Below are positions 34,644-42,695 of a DNA stretch of 64,000 bases, piece by piece. Each line of letters starts with the position of its first letter. Position 1 is the first letter of the stretch. The stretch is from JBCCGR01 sp039029195 (GTDB lineage Bacteria > Pseudomonadota > Alphaproteobacteria > Rhizobiales > Rhizobiaceae). The notes beneath the pieces were generated by a model that worked only from the letters and a program-made list of their open reading frames with translations, searched no databases and was not told the origin of the DNA. The stretch is taken from assembly GCA_039029195.1 (NCBI GenBank), contig JBCCGR010000001.1, forward strand, positions 219,284-283,283, given 5' to 3'. A program made the position numbers and the translations under genes.

Positions 34644-37600
34644 TTACACTGTGGCTATGTCAACGCTTGACCCCGCCGAATCGAATATGACCGACAGTAT
34701 CGCAGACGACGTGGGCTGGGTCAGGCCCAGCGTGGCAACCTGGGTTGGCGATTCGGCTGTGCCGGGGCCGTCGGAATCGACGAACACATCCAGATTGTTG
34801 AACGTACCCGATGTTCCCACTTCATCGGAAAGTGAGATCTGCACAAAGTCATTTTCCTGGCCAGTTGGGATTCCGCCAGCAATCAGCGCGTCAATGTTGA
34901 TACTGTCGGTTTCGAGATCAAAATTGGTCGGGTTGATCACACTGCCGCCGGGCACAATCACTGTGCCACCCCCAACAAGCCCACCACCGGGCAGCCCAAT
35001 AATTCCTCCCCCACCCGTACTGGCAGGAGTCACTTTGAAATTGTCAATGTAGAACTGGCTGGTGTTGGTGTTGTCGCCACCGTCAACTACAAGAACACCT
35101 ATATCATAAGTACCACCAATCTCGAATGTGTGGGCATAGCTCGCCCAGCCCGTGCCACCACCGACGCTGCCGATGCTCCCGGATCCTTCGATATTGATCA
35201 GCTGATCATTGATGATCAGATAGACCTGATCATTGTCGCTTGGCGGCCCCAGACTGTCGAAAAACCCGTCAAACGACAAAACATCATTGGGATTTACGGT
35301 GATGGTGCGAAAAACCGCAGACCCTTCTGTAAAGGCTGAACCCAATTGAGTGGTGATTGCACCGGGAGAAAGACCGAGGGTGCTTTCGAGCGTCCCTTGC
35401 GGTGCACCATCGGTGTTCAGCACGGCGAAATAGGTGCCCTCATTCGCCGTTACGAACGTACCGTTGTAGGTAGTATCTGCCTGAATAGTGGCCGCACCAA
35501 CCGAGTTCCAGCCGTTGAAATTGGCATCTTCGAAGCCAAGATTGTTAAGCCCGACAACCGGTTCGTTCACGCCATTGATTGTGATGGACAAGACTGACTG
35601 GGTTCCATCAACAGCGGTAACGGTAAAATTGTCTGTTACGGATTGTCCGGTGTTCAGGTTTTGAATGGCAGCCTGCGAATTGTCAGCTGTGTAGTTCCAG
35701 TTTCCGGCAGCATCAATCGTGACCTGACCAAACGTACCGGTGAACGTGCCGACAGACGAGGCATCAAGTGCGGCTTCACCGGTGTCAACGTCAGCAACGT
35801 CAATTTTTCCATTGGCGATCAGGTTGCCGGACGAATCCTGTACACCATCCTCATTGATGTTGACCGCCAGGTTTCCAGTGATATTCGCAGGATCATTCGT
35901 TCCGTCAATTACCACCGAAATTGTCTGAAGACTGTTGCCGTCCAAGGTTTGAACGATAATGGAATCAATCAGTTGATCATTCTTGCCGAGGGACTGTACG
36001 TCAGGGTCATTGTTATTGACCTTATAGTTCCACTGGCCGGACGCATCGACGGAGAATGTTCCATAGGTTCCCGGAATCGTGCCGATTGAACCGGGAGCAA
36101 GCCCGGTCGGACCTGTCTCAGACTGGCTAATGGTCAATTGACCACCTGTTTCCAGTGTTTCCTCCACAGTCACATTCACATCTTCCGTCACAGACATGGT
36201 AATTTCGCCACCAATGGAGGATCCATCGGCGGCACCTGTAATGGTGATGACAATCTGTTGCTTGGTGCCGTCAACCGATTGAACCGTAAACGTGTCTGTC
36301 GCGGTCTCTCCGCTTTTCAGTGCCTGGATAGCGGGATTGTCGTTGTTCGCCTGATAGGTCCAGCTTCCGTTGGCATTGAGTGTGAATGTTCCAAACGTGC
36401 CGTTTTGTGTGCCGATCGACGAAGCGGCAAAAGCCGCTTCACCTGTGTCAGGATCATTCACTGTCATTTGACCGGCAGTCTGAAGAAAAGCTGGTCCCCC
36501 GACATTTGGCACAATAGCAACGTCTTCGGTCACCGCTCCGGCTGTTGTTCCGGTGATCGTTGCTGGCTCATTCTGACCGGCAAACGTCACATTGATCGTT
36601 TCCACCTTGGACACGCGGCCGGTACTGTCTGTCAGCTGATAGGTGAAACTGCGGGTCAGTGTCTGTCCAGCAGGCAATTGGGTAAACCCGTCACCGGCAT
36701 TGATTGTAAAGCTGTTGCCATTGTTGATGATCACCGAACTTCCCTGCGGATCAACAATGGAGGCGGTGAATGTATCGCCGGGATCCGGATCGAATGCGCC
36801 CAGAAAACCGGATGTCAGGGAGTTGATGCCAGCGTCGAGCACGAAGTCCAGAGAAATGGCAACCGGGTCATCCGCCACTGGATTGATGGTGACCGGAATG
36901 GAGATCGTCGCAAGGGGCGTGTCTCCCTGCCTGATCTGAACATCGAGGCTGCCTGAATTGGAATCCGCTGTCGGGAAATATGTTGCTCCATTCAGCGCGG
37001 CATTGATCGCGTCCGCCGTGCCGGAAAAAACAAGTGTGGAATCGTTGGTGCCATCACCCTGCAGGAACGTCAGCCCCGACGTGGATGCCAACGTCACCGT
37101 AGAACCCGCCACAACAACGGCTGTCAGCACATCGTTGGATACTATGTTGAAGCCTGAGAAAGTGGCGCTTCCATCCTCTTCAACGACAACCCGTCCACCG
37201 GTAAAGTCGATTGTGGTGCCCGTCTGCTGATCCGGTTGCTGATTGCCCTGAGCGGCCTCTGTTGGAAGGGTTTTGCCGTCAGAGGGTCCAGTCAGGCTTT
37301 CTACAAATTCCCGGTCTTCATCACCATCCGTGCGGCCCTCACGATCGGGATCTTCACCATCAGGATTGAGCGGGTCAGGCTGCCGATTGATTGGGTCATT
37401 ACGATTGCCCCGCTCGCCATCAATCTGAAAACTGGTGCCGAACGTGTCATAGGTGTCCTGCAGCAGTCCACGATCATCCAGCAGACCGCCGGGTTCAATC
37501 GGCACCGTTTGTGGCGTTCCATCAACAGAAGCCAGGAAAAGGCTCACCGTTGGGGAACTCACGGTGCCGATAATTTCCCCTGTCACCTTGTTGATCAAAA

Positions 37601-38318
37601 CGTAGCGCCCGTAGGTGCCATCCGGGTCAGCAACAATTCCATACTGGGTTGCGCCACTCACGGCATCGATCTTGACCACCGGTGCAGTGCCACGAATGCC
37701 CATCGTTGCAACAGGGGTATCGACCGACATGTTTCCGGTCTTGGCAACCTGCCCGGTGACAAACACAAACGTGCCCTGGACCAGATCGAGCGCCATCGAA
37801 TTGTCGGTGGCATTGGGATTGTAGATCAGTTCGTTCAGCACCATGCGGGCGGACGCCGACATGGTCATCGCCGTGCCATCGGCCAGCAAAATGGTCATCT
37901 TGGAACCGCCGGCCGTCTGCACCACATCACCCTGATAGACCGGTGCGCCGACGCTTAGGGATTCGCTGGAACCATCCGTGCGGGTGACGGTGGCACTGCC
38001 GCTGAGAATGTTGACCTTGCCGATCTGTGTAAGACTGCCACCGCCGGTCGCCTGTGCAAACTCAGAATTCGTCTGGCCGGATAGCGCGTTCACGGTGGAT
38101 GGAGAAAGGCTGGCGCCTGCTTCACTGAACAGCCACCCGCCTCCGGTATCAGAGAAATAGCCGGGCACCACATGCCCGACCGTGGGGCCGTCAAACAGCA
38201 ACAGATCATTGTCCGAACGCACAAACTGCGCGTTGAACAGTAAATCCGCGTCCACCAGATAAGGATCGGTGGAAGCGGGAGAAACAAAATCAGCAGTTGA
38301 ATTAGACGGGGCAGCCAT
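34644..38318 (-). CDS. Large FecR/VCBS-repeat surface protein, probable type I secretion cargo
   Basis: The 1224-residue protein has no signal peptide. Order: a short N-terminal module; a FecR-like domain (~105-240; LSVGAPVYQGDVVQTAGGSK, MGIRGTAPVV); a Pro/Asp-rich spacer; a cadherin-like region; three VCBS repeats (~585-920), each with GTFG-x-(F/V)-x-(L/I)-(N/D)A-x-G-x-W-x-Y; a lectin-like domain (~920-1090, GFEDANFNGWNS); a Gly/Pro-rich linker; and a C-terminal ~95 residues resembling type I secretion targets. No RTX GGxGxD repeats are seen. No Cys appears in the stretches examined. It is probably exported by the neighbouring TolC/LapB/LapC-type genes and acts in adhesion; this is inferred from architecture and position. 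Confidence 0.9.
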   Translation of the reverse strand: MAAPSNSTADFVSPASTDPYLVDADLLFNAQFVRSDNDLLLFDGPTVGHVVPGYFSDTGGGWLFSEAGASLSPSTVNALSGQTNSEFAQATGGGSLTQIGKVNILSGSATVTRTDGSSESLSVGAPVYQGDVVQTAGGSKMTILLADGTAMTMSASARMVLNELIYNPNATDNSMALDLVQGTFVFVTGQVAKTGNMSVDTPVATMGIRGTAPVVKIDAVSGATQYGIVADPDGTYGRYVLINKVTGEIIGTVSSPTVSLFLASVDGTPQTVPIEPGGLLDDRGLLQDTYDTFGTSFQIDGERGNRNDPINRQPDPLNPDGEDPDREGRTDGDEDREFVESLTGPSDGKTLPTEAAQGNQQPDQQTGTTIDFTGGRVVVEEDGSATFSGFNIVSNDVLTAVVVAGSTVTLASTSGLTFLQGDGTNDSTLVFSGTADAINAALNGATYFPTADSNSGSLDVQIRQGDTPLATISIPVTINPVADDPVAISLDFVLDAGINSLTSGFLGAFDPDPGDTFTASIVDPQGSSVIINNGNSFTINAGDGFTQLPAGQTLTRSFTYQLTDSTGRVSKVETINVTFAGQNEPATITGTTAGAVTEDVAIVPNVGGPAFLQTAGQMTVNDPDTGEAAFAASSIGTQNGTFGTFTLNANGSWTYQANNDNPAIQALKSGETATDTFTVQSVDGTKQQIVITITGAADGSSIGGEITMSVTEDVNVTVEETLETGGQLTISQSETGPTGLAPGSIGTIPGTYGTFSVDASGQWNYKVNNNDPDVQSLGKNDQLIDSIIVQTLDGNSLQTISVVIDGTNDPANITGNLAVNINEDGVQDSSGNLIANGKIDVADVDTGEAALDASSVGTFTGTFGQVTIDAAGNWNYTADNSQAAIQNLNTGQSVTDNFTVTAVDGTQSVLSITINGVNEPVVGLNNLGFEDANFNGWNSVGAATIQADTTYNGTFVTANEGTYFAVLNTDGAPQGTLESTLGLSPGAITTQLGSAFTEGSAVFRTITVNPNDVLSFDGFFDSLGPPSDNDQVYLIINDQLINIEGSGSIGSVGGGTGWASYAHTFEIGGTYDIGVLVVDGGDNTNTSQFYIDNFKVTPASTGGGGIIGLPGGGLVGGGTVIVPGGSVINPTNFDLETDSINIDALIAGGIPTGQENDFVQISLSDEVGTSGTFNNLDVFVDSDGPGTAESPTQVATLGLTQPTSSAILSVIFDSAGSSVDIATV

Positions 38319-38321
38319 TCT

Positions 38322-38334
38322 TAACTGTCAGTTA
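38322..38334. promoter_or_regulatory. 13-base palindrome at the start of the surface-protein gene
   Basis: TAACTGTCAGTTA is perfectly symmetric (6-base arms, one centre base) and lies 3 bases upstream of the ATG at 38318, over the place where the ribosome-binding site should be. No strong Shine-Dalgarno is visible there. It may be an operator or limit translation. Confidence 0.35.
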
Positions 38335-38482
38335 GTTTGGGAGTACGTAGCCGCGCCTATTTGACCCGACTTCTTGAACAATTGCACGTCTTTTCAAGAC
38401 TTTGTGGCAGCATTGAGCCTGTCACTGTTGCATCTTTGCGGCGAATTGAATGTGCAGGTGCGCACACCGGCCCGATCCCGGA

Positions 38483-39961
38483 TCAGTCGGTGATCAGCTT
38501 GACGAATCTGCGGCCTGACAAATCCGCCACATTGACGATCCCATTGAGAACACGAAACGCTTTTTCGCGGTCAGGCGTTCCGCGCATGCGTCGGGCCAGA
38601 CCACCAACCGTATCGCCCGGGCGAACCCGTCTGATCTTGATCTTGAGTGGACGAAGCCGAGCAACCTCCTGACGGCTCAGGAGCTTGAAGGAATTGGTGA
38701 TCTGCTGCGCCGTCACGGACAGATTTTGCGTTGTGCGCGGTGCCGCAACGATAAACCGGTAGATTTGGGAGCCCACCCTGATCACGGTGATATCAAACGC
38801 CCAGTCACCAGCCCGGGCTGAACCGCGCGCCGTCTCCAGCCCACCTGCGCTGCGACCTTTTTCGAGACTCTTGGGGTCAAATCCGTTGATCCAGCCACTC
38901 TGCAGATAGTCTTCAAGTGAGACGGAAGGGGGGCGGCTGACGGCGTCAAACCGGACCGCCGTTTCACCCGGCCCGGACGCCAGAACGGCTTCCGCCTTGT
39001 TGTCGATGGTAAATCCGCCTGGAACATCGAACTGAATTCCAAGCCCCTTGTGGGAGAAACGCCGTCCGCGAACAAAGCCTTCCTGTTCCGTGTCGCCGTA
39101 CAGAATGCCGTCCAGTGCTTCGAGATACTCTTCACTGTCGCGCCGTCCCGTGCCGGGCGGACCGAAGAAACGGGCATGACGACTGGCAAGCTCCACCCGC
39201 TTGGGGGTAGACGGGTGAGTGCTCAAGAAGTTCTGGGTGTCTTCTGCTGCCGAGACCGAATTGCGATACTCTGCAAACCGTCTCATACCGGCCAGAAATC
39301 GGCCCGCCGCATAGGCATCATAGCCCGACTTCCCAAGCAACTTGATACCTAGCGCGTCTGCCTGAAGTTCCTGATTGCGCGAAAACTGCGCCAATCGCTG
39401 ATCGCTGTCAGCCTTAGCGACCTTTCCCGCTACCGGGTTGGTGACCACATCGGTCAGAACTCGCGCCGAGATGACGCTCGCATCAGCACGTTTCTTGCGC
39501 TCAATGCCGTGATTGGCCGTTACATGGGCCATTTCATGGGACAAGACCGCAGCAATTTCGGAAGAATCATTGGCCAATGCGAGCAGCCCTCGGGTCACAT
39601 AAAGATAGCCGCCCGGCAGCGCAAAAGCGTTGATTTCCGGCGTGTTGAGGATGGTGACCTGATACTTCCGGGCTGGCCGGTCCGAGTGGGTAACAAGATC
39701 ATCAACCACCCGCGCAAGCTTTGATTCCAGCATCTGGTTTTTGTATTCGCCGCCATTGGCTGCCACCAGCTTGGGGTGCTGTTTGGCACCGATCCTGGCG
39801 TATGGATCGTCAATTGGCTTGCTGCGCGGCAGATATTGATTGCTACCAGAATCCTCGACACCGGATCGCGAGAACAGGTTGCACGAGGTAAGTGCGGTGG
39901 CCAAACCCAGCAGGACAACGTACGACGCCGCCCGCCCCCAAAGAGAGCGAGAGCCAAACAT
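38483..39961 (-). CDS. Lipoprotein M48-family metalloprotease with C-terminal LysM-like segment
   Basis: The 492-residue product has a lipoprotein signal (LLGLATALTSC, lipobox Cys about residue 27), an M48 peptidase domain with the zinc motif HEMAH near residue 140 preceded by NAFALPGGYLYVTRGLLAL, and a C-terminal segment with RVRPGDTVGGLARRMRGTPD, LysM-like in form. This combination matches BepA/YfgC-like quality-control proteases of the envelope. GTG at 39991 would lengthen the signal peptide by 10 residues; ATG at 39961 is used. An SNase-like exported protein precedes it. Confidence 0.9.
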   Translation of the reverse strand: MFGSRSLWGRAASYVVLLGLATALTSCNLFSRSGVEDSGSNQYLPRSKPIDDPYARIGAKQHPKLVAANGGEYKNQMLESKLARVVDDLVTHSDRPARKYQVTILNTPEINAFALPGGYLYVTRGLLALANDSSEIAAVLSHEMAHVTANHGIERKKRADASVISARVLTDVVTNPVAGKVAKADSDQRLAQFSRNQELQADALGIKLLGKSGYDAYAAGRFLAGMRRFAEYRNSVSAAEDTQNFLSTHPSTPKRVELASRHARFFGPPGTGRRDSEEYLEALDGILYGDTEQEGFVRGRRFSHKGLGIQFDVPGGFTIDNKAEAVLASGPGETAVRFDAVSRPPSVSLEDYLQSGWINGFDPKSLEKGRSAGGLETARGSARAGDWAFDITVIRVGSQIYRFIVAAPRTTQNLSVTAQQITNSFKLLSRQEVARLRPLKIKIRRVRPGDTVGGLARRMRGTPDREKAFRVLNGIVNVADLSGRRFVKLITD

Positions 39962-39998
39962 CCCGCCAGAGTTGCTCACACCGAACTTCACTGTTTTT

Positions 39999-40865
39999 TC
40001 AGTTGCTTAACTGCTCAATTTGGCCGGGATGGCGTACGCGGATCAAACCGCCGTCCCGCTGCTCCAGATAGCCTCTGACGCGCACACGCGCCGATTCAAG
40101 CCTGCGAAAGAAAGTTTCACCCCCGTTAAAGCGTTTGACATCGCTTTTTGCAACAATCACTGTGAAATCGGTCTTCCAGCGGCGACCGAAGTTCAAATAG
40201 AGGGTTCTTGGCCGCACACCGACGGAAACCACCCGGCCCTCTACAAGATGGAATCGTCCTTCACGGCTAGCAAAATCTGTCGCGGATGCCGATGTCAAAA
40301 ATGTGGCACTGTCGCGCCAGATGCCTTTTTTCAACCGTCTCGCCCGTTGCTCGGCGCGTATGAGCGCTGACCGGCAATCGCCCTCTTTTTTGGCAACTGA
40401 TTTCGTGCGCCGTTGTGGCTCGGCAACGACGATACCGGCCTCCAGCAGCAATTTTTGCAACCAGATGGTTTTTGACCCAACAGACGTGGTCGACACCATT
40501 TTGCCGTAAAGATGCCCGGAGATTCTCCCAAAACGGCCACCGGTTTTCGCAGAATTTTCGACAAAACCGACCGAAATCTCGCTAAATCCACTCGAATTTC
40601 CGATAAAATCACCGACATTCTGGCGGTAGTTTTCCCTGATTTTGGAATCCGGCGAGGATAAGATTTTCACATCGGCCAGTCGAAAAACTCTGCCGGTGTC
40701 CCTCTCAAGTAGATCACCGGTTTCGATCACCTCAAGACTGCCAAGGCGCACCAGTTTCATACCACATGGGCGTTCCGAAGACTGGGCAAAGCTGGATTGT
40801 ATAGGCAGTAGGAAGAACGCCAACAGAGCAGCGTATGGAATTCGCGCAGGATCCCGGGCGATCAT
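39999..40865 (-). CDS. Exported SNase-like (thermonuclease-family) protein
   Basis: The 288-residue product has a signal peptide (AALLAFFLLPIQSSFA), then a region resembling staphylococcal-nuclease-like OB folds: FRLADVKI, GHLYGKMVSTT, LLLEAGIVVAEPQ and AEQRARRLKKGIWRD, the usual end of the fold. The catalytic Arg/Glu/Arg set is not clear, so nuclease activity is doubtful. A second beta-rich domain (HLVEGRVVSVGVRPRTLYLN) occupies the C terminus. Its ATG (40865) overlaps the DUF924 stop by one base (TGATG), so they are translationally coupled. Confidence 0.8.
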   Translation of the reverse strand: MIARDPARIPYAALLAFFLLPIQSSFAQSSERPCGMKLVRLGSLEVIETGDLLERDTGRVFRLADVKILSSPDSKIRENYRQNVGDFIGNSSGFSEISVGFVENSAKTGGRFGRISGHLYGKMVSTTSVGSKTIWLQKLLLEAGIVVAEPQRRTKSVAKKEGDCRSALIRAEQRARRLKKGIWRDSATFLTSASATDFASREGRFHLVEGRVVSVGVRPRTLYLNFGRRWKTDFTVIVAKSDVKRFNGGETFFRRLESARVRVRGYLEQRDGGLIRVRHPGQIEQLSN

Positions 40866-41407
40866 CACCCCTTGAAACCGCCGCCATCAAGAAACGCCTG
40901 CTCCGCCTCGCTCGTATGTCGTCCGAGAACGGCGTTTCGGTGCGGAAACCGGCCAAATCGCGAAACGATATCGCGATGTTCAAGTGCTGCTTCCAGACCA
41001 CCCGGCTGACCGCAAGCGTGCATGAGCTTCACGCAACGTTCCTGATCAACAATGGATTCCGAATGCATCAGCGGCAGATAGAAGAAACTGGCGATCTCCG
41101 GATCGCACTCCTGGTCGTACCCATGATCCAGCGCGTGATGAACGATAGAGCAGCAATGGCTGTCGTTCGAGAACGCCAAAGCACTGTTTCGGTTGAGGTT
41201 TCGGGAAAACTGATCAAGGGTCAGAACAAGCGCCAGCGCCGAATGCGGCTCATCCTTCCATTGATCATGATCGCCACGGCTGGCCTCCTGCCAGAATGTG
41301 GCAAAGTTCTCGCGGATGGCGGCATCAAAACCATCGTCTTTGGTCCACCACTTGCCCGTCCCGGCGTCGAGCCAAAACTTGAGAACATCGTCAGCAGAAA
41401 CAGTCAT
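40865..41407 (-). CDS. DUF924-family protein
   Basis: The 180-residue product follows the DUF924 pattern: VLKFWLDAGTGKWWTKDDGF at the start, ALALVLTLDQFSRNLNR, FFYLPLMHSES and HRDIVSRFGRFPHRNAVLGR near the end. The family is an all-helical fold of unknown biochemical role. It is the first gene of a coupled pair with the SNase-like protein. Confidence 0.92.
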   Translation of the reverse strand: MTVSADDVLKFWLDAGTGKWWTKDDGFDAAIRENFATFWQEASRGDHDQWKDEPHSALALVLTLDQFSRNLNRNSALAFSNDSHCCSIVHHALDHGYDQECDPEIASFFYLPLMHSESIVDQERCVKLMHACGQPGGLEAALEHRDIVSRFGRFPHRNAVLGRHTSEAEQAFLDGGGFKG

Positions 41408-41476
41408 TTGCGTGGCTCTCCAGCAAAAGGATTCTAGACTCTGTTGGCGCTCGCTCGCTGCACCAAATCCGAAACT

Positions 41477-42058
41477 TCAACCGTTGATCAGTTTCACAAT
41501 CTGAGGAAGCCGCGCTTCCATTTCATCGGCGGAGAGTGAACGATATTTCATGCCAAGGATCATGTCCAACATCAGTGTCGCTGTTTCTTCAGCCGACAAT
41601 CCGGTTGCTGGAGGGTTGTGCGTGAAGGCCTCAATCAGTTGCAATTTCATGCCTGCAATCCAGTCTTCAAAAAGATCGCCGGCAATATCTGCATGAAGAT
41701 CAAGCAGTTCCTGGCCGTGGCGGGTTTTTGAAACCACCCGGTGTTTCTCAAGCAATCCGACACTGATTGCCCGCTGCAAGCGATCATCAAAAGGAACCTC
41801 CTCCTTCAATACGGCGGCAGAATTTTGCAGAGCGGTTGCAATCATGGATCGGGACAAGGCACGGAAAATGTCGGTCTTGTTTTCAAACTCCAGATAGAGC
41901 GCGGGGCGAGAAATGCCGGTTGCAGAGGCGATTTCCGCCATTGATGTTTTGCGAAAACCATAGGCTGCAAACGTTTCATAAGCCGCTGAAAGAATGGCCA
42001 CGCGACGATCGTCAGCATCGCATTTGTGAATTGGTTCTCGAGAAATTGCTGTTGCCAT
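41477..42058 (-). CDS. TetR-family transcriptional regulator
   Basis: The 193-residue product has a TetR DNA-binding domain: ILSAAYETFAAYGFRKTSMA followed by EIASATGISRPALYLEFENK, with the recognition helix SRPALYLEF, then a helical ligand domain. Two other starts are possible (42076 and 42130); ATG at 42058 is chosen because it puts a palindrome (42071-42093) outside the gene, as expected for an autoregulated operator. It is divergent from the molybdenum hydroxylase genes, which are its probable targets. Confidence 0.9.
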   Translation of the reverse strand: MATAISREPIHKCDADDRRVAILSAAYETFAAYGFRKTSMAEIASATGISRPALYLEFENKTDIFRALSRSMIATALQNSAAVLKEEVPFDDRLQRAISVGLLEKHRVVSKTRHGQELLDLHADIAGDLFEDWIAGMKLQLIEAFTHNPPATGLSAEETATLMLDMILGMKYRSLSADEMEARLPQIVKLING

Positions 42059-42061
42059 AAC

Positions 42062-42093
42062 TTGACGTTCTGACATAAATAGATATTTTGTCA
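42062..42093 (+). promoter_or_regulatory. Promoter overlapped by an operator-like palindrome
   Basis: On the plus strand TTGACG (42062-42067) and TATTTT (42084-42089) are 16 bases apart, a fair -35/-10 pair reading toward the oxidoreductase genes. An inverted repeat with TGACA/TGTCA arms (42071-42075 and 42089-42093) overlaps it. A TetR dimer bound there would block both divergent promoters. Confidence 0.45.
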
Positions 42094-42239
42094 AGAACGA
42101 GCTGCCGCGAACACTTTGGCCTTGGTTCAAACATCAGGCACATGATCTCGGGTCAGGTTTGCAGCGTAGGCCTGACATCAAAACCGTGACCATCTGGGAA
42201 CGTCCGCAACTTGGACGGCCTCACAAGGAGTGACCCTCA

Positions 42240-42695
42240 ATGAAACTGAAGGTGAATGGCAACGAAATCGAGATTGAGGCAGAGCCCGATATGCCACTGT
42301 TGTGGGCTTTGCGGGATCTCGCCAACATCAAGGGCCCAAAGTTCGGCTGTGGTGTTGCGGCCTGTGGTGCCTGCACCGTATTGATTGACGGCGAGCCAAC
42401 CCGCTCCTGTTCAACGCCAATCAGCGATGTGGAAGGTGAAGTCACAACCATTGAAGGCCTCAAGCAGGGTGACACGCTTCATGCCGTGCAGCAGGCGTGG
42501 ATTGCCGAACAGGTTCCCCAATGCGGCTACTGCCAGTCGGGTCAAATCATGAGCGCGGTGGCCCTTCTTGAGGAGACACCCCAACCCACCGACGAAGATA
42601 TTGATGAGGCGATGGCCGGAAATCTTTGCCGCTGCGGAACTTACAACAAAATCCGCGCCGCCATTCATCGCGCCGCCGGCAATGGGAGTGCATGA
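42240..42695 (+). CDS. [2Fe-2S] subunit of an aldehyde-oxidase-type molybdenum hydroxylase (IorA-like)
   Basis: Electron-transfer subunit of an isoquinoline 1-oxidoreductase-like enzyme. The 151-residue product holds both clusters: a plant-type site with Cys 37, 42, 45 and 57 (GCGVAACGACT) and a second site with Cys 95, 98, 130 and 132 (CGYCQSGQ and CRCGTY). AAGGAG precedes the ATG by a good distance. Its stop overlaps the start of the large subunit (ATGA). The substrate, probably an N-heterocycle or aldehyde, cannot be read. Confidence 0.94.
   Translation: MKLKVNGNEIEIEAEPDMPLLWALRDLANIKGPKFGCGVAACGACTVLIDGEPTRSCSTPISDVEGEVTTIEGLKQGDTLHAVQQAWIAEQVPQCGYCQSGQIMSAVALLEETPQPTDEDIDEAMAGNLCRCGTYNKIRAAIHRAAGNGSA

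Noticed and set aside
35643..36956. Long plus-strand frames within the 1224-residue gene
   Set aside because: They are antisense shadows of a repetitive gene; the minus-strand frame has clear VCBS repeats.
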